In this document: piece by piece, positions 23,762 to 31,352 of the stretch
Layout: each line of letters starts with the position of its first letter
How positions within the stretch are numbered: position 1 is the first letter of the stretch
Source of the DNA: a virus
Strand: one strand, 5' to 3'
IMG/VR virus record: IMGVR_UViG_3300035670_000019
Coordinates: 1 to 64,000 of that record
DNA: 64,000 nucleotides
Notes under the pieces: generated by a model
Seen by the model: the letters and a program-made list of their open reading frames with translations, nothing else
The model's database searches: none
Told to the model about the DNA's origin: nothing
Program-made: the position numbers and the translations under genes

Positions 23762-24946
23762 ATGAATATACACGAGGACTTATCAAAAATTGGCAAGCAG
23801 TTAATGCTTAGTGAACCATTCTATGGTGTATTCTTATCTACTCTTAATAAAGTAGTTAGAAAAGATGTACCAACAGCTGGTGTTTGTTTACAAGGTATTA
23901 ATTATCAATTAGCAGTTAATGAAGAGTTTTGGAACTCACTACCAGGAGATAAACCAAAAATAGGACTACTCAAACATGAGTTGCTCCATATTTGCTTTAA
24001 TCATCTTCTTGATAGAGATGACTACCCAGATCAAGAATTACATAATGTAGCAGCTGATATTGAAATCAATCAATATATAGCTGAGGAGTATTATCCATCT
24101 AAAGATCTTCTATTACCAAGTTCATATCCTGAACTGAATTTGCCTTTAAAAGCTGGTACTAAAGTATATTATGGTTTGTTAAAACAAGCTTTAGAAAGTG
24201 GAGCTAGTCCAAAACTACAACAATTAATGGATGGTTTAAAAGGTGAAGGTCTACATCCAACTTGGAGTGAGTTTGATGGTTTAAGTGAAGCTGATGCTAA
24301 ACTAGCCAAATCACAACTTGAACATCAAATTAAAGAAATACTTAAAAGTCAATCAGATAAGGGTAGAGGTTTTGTTCCATCTGAGTTAGAAAGTTTTATA
24401 GATGATATATTAGCTGAAAGTGAACCATCATATGATTGGAGATCGTATTTTAGAAAATTTGCAGGTACATCAACTCGAGTCTATACTAAAAAAACAAGAC
24501 GTAAACTAAACAAACGTTTCCAAGAAAATCCAGCCTTAAAAATTAAAACTAAAAAGAATATACTTGTAGGCATTGATACATCAGGTTCAGTTCTTAATGA
24601 AGATTTAGCTAGATTTTTTGCTGAGATACATCATATGTACAAAACTGGAGTAACAATCACTGTAGCTGAAGGTGACGCTGCTATTCATAATGTATGGGAA
24701 TATAAAGGCGAGATGCCTAATTCTGTTACAGGTAGAGGCGGTACAAACATGAATCCGTTTATCCATTATTTTAATGAACATAAAGAATATAATAGTTTAA
24801 TTATATTAACTGATGGATTCATAGGTGAAAATAAAATTAAATCATTCAAACCAACTTTAATGGTCATAACACCGAATGGTGAAAGTTTAGATGTAATTAA
24901 AGAAAACGGATGGGGCAACACTATTAAAATGAATTTGGCCTCCTAA
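23762..24946 (+). CDS. Metallopeptidase-like / VWA-domain protein (DUF2201 type), partner of MoxR
   Basis: 394 residues. The N-terminal domain has LLKHELLHICFNH with H72-E-L-L-H76, a zinc-binding HExxH helix. The C-terminal domain begins VGIDTSGSV, where D272-x-S274-x-S276 is the metal-ion-dependent adhesion site of a von Willebrand A fold, later supported by RGGTNM and ILTDGF. This order is that of DUF2201 proteins, which are usually encoded beside a MoxR AAA+ ATPase, as here. Such pairs are thought to act as chaperone or metal-insertion machines on a target protein; the phage target is unknown. The gene starts a new transcription unit. Confidence 0.82.
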   Translation: MNIHEDLSKIGKQLMLSEPFYGVFLSTLNKVVRKDVPTAGVCLQGINYQLAVNEEFWNSLPGDKPKIGLLKHELLHICFNHLLDRDDYPDQELHNVAADIEINQYIAEEYYPSKDLLLPSSYPELNLPLKAGTKVYYGLLKQALESGASPKLQQLMDGLKGEGLHPTWSEFDGLSEADAKLAKSQLEHQIKEILKSQSDKGRGFVPSELESFIDDILAESEPSYDWRSYFRKFAGTSTRVYTKKTRRKLNKRFQENPALKIKTKKNILVGIDTSGSVLNEDLARFFAEIHHMYKTGVTITVAEGDAAIHNVWEYKGEMPNSVTGRGGTNMNPFIHYFNEHKEYNSLIILTDGFIGENKIKSFKPTLMVITPNGESLDVIKENGWGNTIKMNLAS

Positions 24947-24984
24947 TAAATCATTGTTATATTTAATTAAAATAAAGGTTACAA

Positions 24985-26181
24985 ATGGCAAAAAAAGAAA
25001 AAACAAAACATGCACAAGTGTCTCTAAATGTTAAAGAGGCAAAACAATTTCTTAAACATATTATTGATAACAATCGTTATCTACAACAACAAAACAAACC
25101 ACCTGTAGCAGTTGAAGTAATTGGTGATTCCGGTATTGGTAAAACATCAACTATTGTTCAATTAGCAAATGAGTTGGATTTGAATTTTGTTAAGTTGAAT
25201 CTCGCACAAATTGAGGAGTTAGGTGACCTAGTAGGTTTCCCAATTCGTCAATTTGAAGTATGCCAAGACAATGATAAATGTCTGTGGATAGATGAACATG
25301 CAGTTGATGAGTATACCAAACAAGGATTTAAATTTACAGGTAAAAATAGAATGAGTTATTGTCCACCTGAATGGATTAGTGGCAAATCAAATGGTGGTAT
25401 TTTGCTTTTAGATGACTGGAATCGCGCTGACATCAGGTTCATTCAAGCTGTTATGGAGCTAATTGATCGCCAACAATATATTAGTTGGGAGTTGCCTAAA
25501 GATTGGCATATTATTCTTACAAGTAATCCTGACAATGGTGATTATTTAGTTAATAGTATTGATAACGCTCAAAAAACACGATTTATATCTATTAATTTGA
25601 AATTTGATATTAATTGTTGGAGTGAGTGGGCTGAGAATGCTGAAATGGATAATAGGTGTATTAACTTCTTACTAAAACATCCTGAACTAGTATCAACAAA
25701 TACTAACTCAAGAAGCATATCAACATTCTTTAATTCAATATCATCACTAAAATCATTTGATGATGAGTTAGGATTGATTCAAATGATTGGTGAGGGTAGT
25801 GTTGGATCTGAATTCACTACAATGTTCACAATGTTTATTAATAATAAACTAGATAAGATTATATCCCCAGATACTATTATGAATCATGAAAGTGAAGAAT
25901 ATATTCTTAATACTTTAAAGGGTATTATTGGTAAAGACGATAAATATAGAGCAGATTTAGCATCAATTCTATCAACTCGTATTGTTAACTATAGTTTATT
26001 TTATAGTAAAAGCAATAAGATAGAAAAATCATATATTGATCGTTTGGCTTATTTGATGAATGAAGATATATTTGCTGTAGATTTGAAATACAAAATTGTA
26101 AAATCAATTTATAATGGCAATTCAAGCTCATTCAAAACACTAATGATGAATAAAACATTAATTAAATTCCTAAGTAAATAA
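24985..26181 (+). CDS. MoxR-type AAA+ ATPase
   Basis: 398 residues. Walker A is G47-D-S-G-I-G-K-T (Lys53), Walker B is ILLLDD with D143-D144 followed by WNRAD, and a sensor-1 strand reads WHIILTSNP. The helix-2-insert style of the middle and the C-terminal lid helices fit the MoxR group. It should work as a hexamer with the VWA protein encoded just upstream. The 38-base gap contains an A-rich stretch and AAAGG before the ATG. A third gene follows after two bases, making a three-gene unit. Confidence 0.85.
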   Translation: MAKKEKTKHAQVSLNVKEAKQFLKHIIDNNRYLQQQNKPPVAVEVIGDSGIGKTSTIVQLANELDLNFVKLNLAQIEELGDLVGFPIRQFEVCQDNDKCLWIDEHAVDEYTKQGFKFTGKNRMSYCPPEWISGKSNGGILLLDDWNRADIRFIQAVMELIDRQQYISWELPKDWHIILTSNPDNGDYLVNSIDNAQKTRFISINLKFDINCWSEWAENAEMDNRCINFLLKHPELVSTNTNSRSISTFFNSISSLKSFDDELGLIQMIGEGSVGSEFTTMFTMFINNKLDKIISPDTIMNHESEEYILNTLKGIIGKDDKYRADLASILSTRIVNYSLFYSKSNKIEKSYIDRLAYLMNEDIFAVDLKYKIVKSIYNGNSSSFKTLMMNKTLIKFLSK

Positions 26182-26183
26182 TT

Positions 26184-27290
26184 ATGTATATAGCACAACT
26201 AATATTTGACCCAGGTCGTAATAAACAATTTCATACTAATGGTTGGGAAAAAGTAGCAGGCATTATACCTGAATCATATAAGCAACGGTATTTAGCTTTA
26301 TATGAGGCTAATAAAGATAATAAAATTGAAAATAAAACAACAGTTTATTCAACACCATTATCTGAGTTACCTTCATATAAATTAAAAAACTACATAACAG
26401 AGAATAAACTAAATATTAAAACAGCTAGAAAATTTGATAAATTAGATGCTGTTATTATTAGTGATTTATTTATTAGAGAAAACTATACAGATCTTAAACA
26501 ATATAATTGGGATCAAACAACTAAACAATCATATTTTACCCCCAAACCATCAGAAAATCTATATATAATCCCAGTTGACTTTATTATAGATAATCCTAAA
26601 TTTTCAAAATATAGAAACCAAACAACTCAGTATGGTTATAGTAATGATATAGTTAAAGATCGTAAAGGTGAAGCATACACCCACTATGTTATTACTGAAA
26701 AAAATCTAAATGATTGGATTCAATTTGATCCTAATTTTGAGATTATTAAAAAACACTCACCTTTGCCTGGTTTTATAATTACTAGTCATCATGGTAATAC
26801 TAAGGCATGTAAAAACATTAATTTTTTCTTAAACTTAATTGACAATATTGAAAAATATAACTTAAAAGTTATTTTTGATACATCAGTCAATAATGATATT
26901 AATCAAGGTGTTGTAGTTGATTTTGATATGTATCAAACTCTTTATAATATGCTTAATAGTTCTGATGTTGAGAATTGGGAAATGGCTAGAGAAATAACAG
27001 CTAACTGCGAGTATGATACATCAAAACCATATCTGATGCATCTATATTGTAGTTTTAGTCAATTAAGAAAAGCAAATGGTTCTGCTAACTATCAATTCCT
27101 AAAAAAGAAACTAGATAAAGAAGTTAATATGGGGAGTTATGGTAGATATGGTGGTCCGTCATTCACTGCTATAACAAAGCATTTAGTTACTAAATTCCCA
27201 GCTTATAATCAAGTATTTTTAGATTGCTTTAAATATCAAGTTAATACATTTATTGGTAAAGATGTAATTAAAGAAATAACATCCTACTAA
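26184..27290 (+). CDS. Unknown protein, third member of the MoxR-VWA unit
   Basis: 368 residues, start two bases after the MoxR stop. No domain is recognised. It begins MYIAQLIFDPGRNKQFHTNG and includes LPGFIITSHHGNTKACKNIN and VVDFDMYQTLYNMLNSSD, giving an alpha/beta mixture with paired His residues. Its tight linkage to the ATPase and metallopeptidase-VWA protein makes a substrate, adaptor or partner role likely, by analogy with other MoxR ternary systems. The following gap holds a promoter-like octamer. Confidence 0.5.
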   Translation: MYIAQLIFDPGRNKQFHTNGWEKVAGIIPESYKQRYLALYEANKDNKIENKTTVYSTPLSELPSYKLKNYITENKLNIKTARKFDKLDAVIISDLFIRENYTDLKQYNWDQTTKQSYFTPKPSENLYIIPVDFIIDNPKFSKYRNQTTQYGYSNDIVKDRKGEAYTHYVITEKNLNDWIQFDPNFEIIKKHSPLPGFIITSHHGNTKACKNINFFLNLIDNIEKYNLKVIFDTSVNNDINQGVVVDFDMYQTLYNMLNSSDVENWEMAREITANCEYDTSKPYLMHLYCSFSQLRKANGSANYQFLKKKLDKEVNMGSYGRYGGPSFTAITKHLVTKFPAYNQVFLDCFKYQVNTFIGKDVIKEITSY

Positions 27291-27298
27291 TATTTATA
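27291..27298 (+). promoter_or_regulatory. Candidate late promoter element TATTTATA
   Basis: Begins right after the stop of the previous gene and ends 13 bases before the ATG at 27312. Confidence 0.4.
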
Positions 27299-27311
27299 CC
27301 AAATAATATTA

Positions 27312-27794
27312 ATGGCAAAGATAGTACTATTAAGTTGCACTAAATCAAAACTAGACCACCCAGCTCCTGCACAGGAGCTGTACTCTGCCTCTCCAATGTT
27401 CCAAAAAACATTAAAGTATGGCCAGTCACTCAAACCAGATAAGATGTTTATTCTTTCTGCTAAGCATCATTTAGTACCTATGACTAAAAAGTTAGCACCA
27501 TATGATATGACTCTTAAAGAAATGTCTAAAGATGAGAAAGAAGCATGGGCTGATGAAACAGTAAAACAAATGAAGTCTCAAGGTTTAAACCCACAAAAAG
27601 ACAAATTTGTATTCCTTACTGGTAATGAATATATGAAGCCGTTATTCAAATATATTCCTGAAGAAAATATAGAAAAACCAATGGACGGCAAACGTATGGG
27701 TGAGCGTTTAAAATGGTTAAATAGCCAGATTGAAGGTGTAAAAGAAGTTATAAACAAATTTAAAAAGATTATCTATGAAGTATTCAAAAAATAA
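27312..27794 (+). CDS. DUF6884/YaaA-like small protein
   Basis: 160 residues. It opens IVLLSCTKSKLDHPAPAQEL, followed by LYSASPMFQ, then FILSAKHHLVPMTKKLAPYD. The SCxKxK, LYxSxxF and LSAKHGL-type order is typical of small phage and plasmid proteins grouped as DUF6884, distantly like YaaA. The activity is not established; links to modified-base metabolism have been proposed for relatives. The end overlaps the next gene by 20 bases. Confidence 0.6.
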   Translation: MAKIVLLSCTKSKLDHPAPAQELYSASPMFQKTLKYGQSLKPDKMFILSAKHHLVPMTKKLAPYDMTLKEMSKDEKEAWADETVKQMKSQGLNPQKDKFVFLTGNEYMKPLFKYIPEENIEKPMDGKRMGERLKWLNSQIEGVKEVINKFKKIIYEVFKK

Positions 27795-28014
27795 ACTAAA
27801 CGAATATATTGAGTTATACCTTAATGATCTTGAAGATTATGGAGGCGATGAAGATAATGTTATTTTAGCTGAGATAGCACTTAAAGAATTTAAAATGCTT
27901 CTCACTGAATCAGAGCAAGATATTGTATCACTTTTAAAAGAAGCTAAAAAAGATTCACGCCCTGCTTATCGAATTGTATATAAAAATTTCATAGAGTATT
28001 TGGAAAATATCTAA
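27775..28014 (+). CDS. Small acidic hypothetical protein
   Basis: 79 residues, helical and acidic (KLNEYIELYLNDLEDYGGDE, then LLTESEQDIVSLLKEAKKD). The start ATG lies inside the previous gene. No leader or domain is recognised. It is supported by the tight overlap and by similar codon use to neighbours. Confidence 0.45.
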   Translation: MKYSKNKLNEYIELYLNDLEDYGGDEDNVILAEIALKEFKMLLTESEQDIVSLLKEAKKDSRPAYRIVYKNFIEYLENI

Positions 28015-28074
28015 ACCACTTGTTTGGCTTTGTGGAAAAATGATGTTATATTTAGTAAAATAATAAATAAACAT

Positions 28075-28332
28075 ATGGAAGAAGTAAAAAAGTATCAATT
28101 AGATCCAACATTGGAAACCAAAAAGTACACATCAACAGATGGTACAATTCGTTACATGAAAGATGGAAAATTACATAACTGGGAAGGACCAGCTGTAATT
28201 CATCCGAATGGTAAAAAGGAATATTATATTAATGGTTTCCAACATGACAAAGACAGTCACCATAAAGCAAAACGTGATGGAGTTGGATTACCTTGGTTTA
28301 AAAGTAGTGTAGGTAAAGGATCACGATCTTAG
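28075..28332 (+). CDS. Small protein with MORN-like repeat
   Basis: 85 residues from the ATG at 28075; an in-frame TTG at 28024 would add 17 residues but has poorer context. The core DGTIRYMKDGKLHNWEGPAV and HPNGKKEYYINGFQH is the short hairpin repeat (D-G-x-x-x-Y-x-x-G-x-x-H) seen in many phage and bacterial MORN-like proteins. The function is unknown; the conserved His and Gly give a beta-hairpin. Confidence 0.6.
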   Translation: MEEVKKYQLDPTLETKKYTSTDGTIRYMKDGKLHNWEGPAVIHPNGKKEYYINGFQHDKDSHHKAKRDGVGLPWFKSSVGKGSRS

Positions 28333-28344
28333 TTTTTTTTTTGA

Positions 28345-28352
28345 TATTTATA
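28345..28352 (+). promoter_or_regulatory. Candidate late promoter element TATTTATA
   Basis: Thirty-five bases before the ATG at 28388 and behind a run of nine T that may end upstream transcription. Confidence 0.35.
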
Positions 28353-28387
28353 TTAAAACATACTAATTTAAAAAATAATAAAAGACA

Positions 28388-28828
28388 ATGAACAAAGAGT
28401 TCCTCAAAATGCAAAAATTGGCTGGTTTGATCACTGAAAACCAGATTAAACAAGTAAATGAAAATCAAAGTGATTTTGATACTATTGAAAAAATTATCTC
28501 TCAAACTCCTTACCCTGTTACAGATCTTGAATCATTATATGATGAAATGGAAAATACAGATTTAGTAGACTCAGTAGCGGATGCTATGGGTGGAGATTTT
28601 ACTAAGGCTCGTAAAGCTTTAGAAGCTTATGGAAATAGTAAATTTGGAAATCAAATGTCTGGTGGATCTTTAAACCAAGAAATATATATGGATTTTTTAA
28701 ATGAATTATTTAATGTTCTTGGTAATAAAGCTAACTCATATGATGATAGTACTTGGACTAATCAAGAGAAAGAGTTAGTAAAAAATATCTATAATGCTAT
28801 AGAAAGAGCAGGGATTGAAATTGCTTAA
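28388..28828 (+). CDS. Class B leader protein, hypothetical
   Basis: 146 residues beginning MNKEFLKMQKLAGLITE, with I-T-E ending at residue 17. The leader DNA differs at only a few bases from those at 18486 and near 19563. The rest is helical and acidic (DLVDSVADAMGGDFTKARKA, FLNELFNVLGNKANSYDD) with no known domain and, unlike the other two class B proteins, no membrane segment. Probably an internal head protein; the specific role is unknown. Confidence 0.58.
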   Translation: MNKEFLKMQKLAGLITENQIKQVNENQSDFDTIEKIISQTPYPVTDLESLYDEMENTDLVDSVADAMGGDFTKARKALEAYGNSKFGNQMSGGSLNQEIYMDFLNELFNVLGNKANSYDDSTWTNQEKELVKNIYNAIERAGIEIA

Positions 28829-28839
28829 AAATAAAATTA

Positions 28840-29118
28840 ATGGTTATGGATTCACAATATATTGATGTGATTGACAGCTGCTATGATTCTAGATGGGACA
28901 CATTTAAGTGGAAAAGCACTCCTAAAAAACCTAATGGTATACTAATGGATTATGATGAGGGTGAAACGCTTACCAAAGAAGAATTTTGGGCTAATAATGA
29001 TGTAGAAAATGATAATATTCCTGTTTATGGTCAAAAAGATAATAATGGAATTTGGAGATTTCAATGGGAAGCAGGTGATGTAGGTGGATTCATAGAAGGT
29101 GAAGATTTTGATTTTTAA
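28840..29118 (+). CDS. Small acidic hypothetical protein
   Basis: 92 residues from ATG at 28840 (a second ATG at 28846 is possible). Rich in Asp and Trp (DSRWDTFKWKSTPKKPNG, WRFQWEAGDVGGFIEGEDF). No known domain. It ends the unit, with a strong terminator 25 bases downstream. Confidence 0.45.
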   Translation: MVMDSQYIDVIDSCYDSRWDTFKWKSTPKKPNGILMDYDEGETLTKEEFWANNDVENDNIPVYGQKDNNGIWRFQWEAGDVGGFIEGEDFDF

Positions 29119-29142
29119 TTCTTAAAATAAAATTTCAAATTA

Positions 29143-29166
29143 GGCTTGCACTTGCAAGCCTTTTTT
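29143..29166 (+). terminator. Rho-independent terminator
   Basis: GGCTTGC, loop ACTT, GCAAGCC followed by six T. It separates the accessory region from the kinase and head genes. Confidence 0.85.
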
Positions 29167-29173
29167 ATTATAT

Positions 29174-29181
29174 TATAAATA
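29174..29181 (+). promoter_or_regulatory. Candidate promoter element TATAAATA
   Basis: TATAAATAAAA directly after the terminator and nine bases before the ATG at 29191, the same arrangement as at 23745. Confidence 0.45.
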
Positions 29182-29190
29182 AAACAATAT

Positions 29191-29721
29191 ATGAAGATAG
29201 GATTCTGTGGTACAATGTCAGTAGGTAAATCAACACTAGTACATGCTTTAAAAGAATTACCTGAATTTAAAGATTATTTCTTCGCTACTGAACGTAGTAA
29301 ATACTTACGTGATTTAGGTATTCCATTAAACACTGATAGTACATTAAAAGGTCAAACAATATTCTTAGCTGAACGTTGTTCTGAATTAATGAGAGAAAAT
29401 GTTATTACTGATAGAACAGTAATTGATGTGATGGCATTTGCTCAATGTGCTAAATCAATTGATGGAGTAGAAAAATTATCATTTATTCCATATGCTAGTC
29501 AATTTATTAAAGACTATGATTATATTTTCTATGTCTCTCCTGTAGGAGTTCAAATTGAAGATAATGGTGTTAGAACAACTGATGCTGGTTATCGTGATTG
29601 GATTGATAGTACTATCAAACATTTTATCAAAAAAAATCTATATTATATGAAAAACTTTGGTATTATTTCAGGTACTACAGAACAAAGAATTGAACAAATT
29701 AAAGGTTACTTAAGTCTTTGA
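29191..29721 (+). CDS. P-loop kinase/ATPase (NadR-like, AAA_28 type)
   Basis: 176 residues. G7-T-M-S-V-G-K-S-T15 is the P-loop. Downstream are a conserved ERSKYLRD, DRTVIDVMAF (Walker B-like DR motif of nucleotide kinases) and IFYVSPVGVQIEDNGVRTTD (lid region). This fits the small NadR/thymidylate-kinase-like family common in T4-like phages. The substrate could be a nucleotide or nicotinamide riboside; the sequence alone does not decide. It is its own unit between a terminator and the terminase promoter-like motif. Confidence 0.75.
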   Translation: MKIGFCGTMSVGKSTLVHALKELPEFKDYFFATERSKYLRDLGIPLNTDSTLKGQTIFLAERCSELMRENVITDRTVIDVMAFAQCAKSIDGVEKLSFIPYASQFIKDYDYIFYVSPVGVQIEDNGVRTTDAGYRDWIDSTIKHFIKKNLYYMKNFGIISGTTEQRIEQIKGYLSL

Positions 29722-29723
29722 TA

Positions 29724-29731
29724 TATTTATA
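29724..29731 (+). promoter_or_regulatory. Candidate late promoter element TATTTATA
   Basis: Between the kinase stop and the terminase ATG at 29755 (23 bases downstream). Confidence 0.4.
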
Positions 29732-29754
29732 TACTAGAACCTAATTGGTTTTTT

Positions 29755-31326
29755 ATGAGTCAAGACTTAAAACAAATAATACGAGACGAATACTTAAAAT
29801 GTGCTCAAGACCCAGCACACTTTATGAAAAAGTATTGCCACATTCAGCATCCAACTCGTGGTAGAATTATATTTAATTTATACCCATTTCAAGAAAAAGT
29901 ACTACGTTTATGGAGAGATCATCCATATGATATAGTACTTAAGTCTCGACAATTAGGTATATCAACTTTAGTAGCAGGTTATTCATTATGGTTAATGACC
30001 TTCCAAAAAGACAAAAACGTTCTTTGTATAGCTACTAAACAAGAGACAGCTAAAAACATGGTGACAAAAGTCAAATTCATGTTTGAAAATTTACCATCTT
30101 GGTTAAAGATACCTGCTGAAGAAAATAATAAATTAACGTTACGATTAAATAACGGTTCTCAAATTAAAGCAGTTTCAGCGGCAGGTGACGCAGGTCGATC
30201 AGAAGCAGTGTCACTTCTAATTATAGATGAGGCTGCTTTTATTGAAGGTATAGCTGAGATATGGGCATCTGCTCAACAAACCTTAGCAACTGGTGGTGGA
30301 GCAATTGTGTTATCTACTCCATATGGTACTGGTAATTGGTTCCATCAAACATGGGTTAGAGCTGAAGCTCAACAAAATGACTTCTTACCTATTAAACTCC
30401 CATGGTATGTTCATCCTGAGCGTGATGAAAATTGGAGAAAAAAACAAGATGAATTACTAGGAGACCCACGACTAGCAGCACAAGAATGCGACTGTGACTT
30501 TAATACTTCAGGTGATACTGTGTTTTATAGTGAACAACTAGACTTTATTTTTGCTACCTCTGTTAAAGATCCTTTAGAAAAGCGTGGTATAGATCGTAAT
30601 TTATGGATATGGGAACTACCAGATTATACACGAAGTTATATGGTTGTTGCTGACGTAGCTCGTGGAGATGGTAAAGACTTTTCAACATTTCATGTTATAG
30701 ATACTGAATTAAATACACAAGTTGCTGAATATAAAAGCCAAATATCACCAAAAGAATTTGGTTATTTACTAGTGAGTATTGCAACAGAATATAATGATGC
30801 GTTGTTAGTTGTTGAAAATGCTAACATAGGATGGTCAACTCTTGATGCAATTATTGAAAGAGGATACAGAAATTTATATTATTCTCCAAAAAGTGAGGCG
30901 TTAAATGCGGAAACTTACTTAGAAAGAACAGATGATCCATCAAGAATGACACCAGGTTTTACAATGTCTATGAGAACTCGTCCGTTAGTTGTAAATAAAT
31001 TTAGAGAATACGTTGGAGATAAAAGTGTTACCATACAATCTAAGCGTCTTCTTGAAGAAATGAAAGTGTTTATATGGAGAAATGGTAGACCTGAAGCACA
31101 ATCTGGTTATAATGATGACTTAGTTATGAGTTTTGCTATTGGAATGTATGTTCGTGACACTGCTTTAAAATACAAAACACAAGGTTTAGATCTAACACGT
31201 GCTGCTTTGAGTAATATGGCAACTGTTAGACCAAATCCTCAAGGTAACTACACTATGAATGGTGTTCCTAACCCGTATCAAATGAATATAGGTGGGCAAG
31301 ATGAAGATATAAGGTGGTTACTGTAA
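29755..31326 (+). CDS. 17: Terminase large subunit (gp17-like)
   Basis: 523 residues. The ATPase has a Walker A-like KSRQLGIST (residues 63-71) and a Walker B LLIIDEAAF (D158-E159). The C-terminal RNase H-type nuclease shows D300 in VVADVARGDG, E354 in VVENANIG and D454-D455 in YNDDLVMSF. It pumps DNA into the prohead through the portal and cuts the concatemer. It is shorter than T4 gp17 (610 residues), mainly at the N-terminus. No small terminase gene lies next to it in this window. The portal gene follows after 26 bases. Confidence 0.95.
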   Translation: MSQDLKQIIRDEYLKCAQDPAHFMKKYCHIQHPTRGRIIFNLYPFQEKVLRLWRDHPYDIVLKSRQLGISTLVAGYSLWLMTFQKDKNVLCIATKQETAKNMVTKVKFMFENLPSWLKIPAEENNKLTLRLNNGSQIKAVSAAGDAGRSEAVSLLIIDEAAFIEGIAEIWASAQQTLATGGGAIVLSTPYGTGNWFHQTWVRAEAQQNDFLPIKLPWYVHPERDENWRKKQDELLGDPRLAAQECDCDFNTSGDTVFYSEQLDFIFATSVKDPLEKRGIDRNLWIWELPDYTRSYMVVADVARGDGKDFSTFHVIDTELNTQVAEYKSQISPKEFGYLLVSIATEYNDALLVVENANIGWSTLDAIIERGYRNLYYSPKSEALNAETYLERTDDPSRMTPGFTMSMRTRPLVVNKFREYVGDKSVTIQSKRLLEEMKVFIWRNGRPEAQSGYNDDLVMSFAIGMYVRDTALKYKTQGLDLTRAALSNMATVRPNPQGNYTMNGVPNPYQMNIGGQDEDIRWLL

Positions 31327-31334
31327 TATTTATA
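31327..31334 (+). promoter_or_regulatory. Candidate late promoter element TATTTATA
   Basis: In the terminase-portal gap, immediately after the stop and 18 bases before the ATG at 31353. Confidence 0.4.
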
Positions 31335-31352
31335 ATATATAATTCAATTTAA

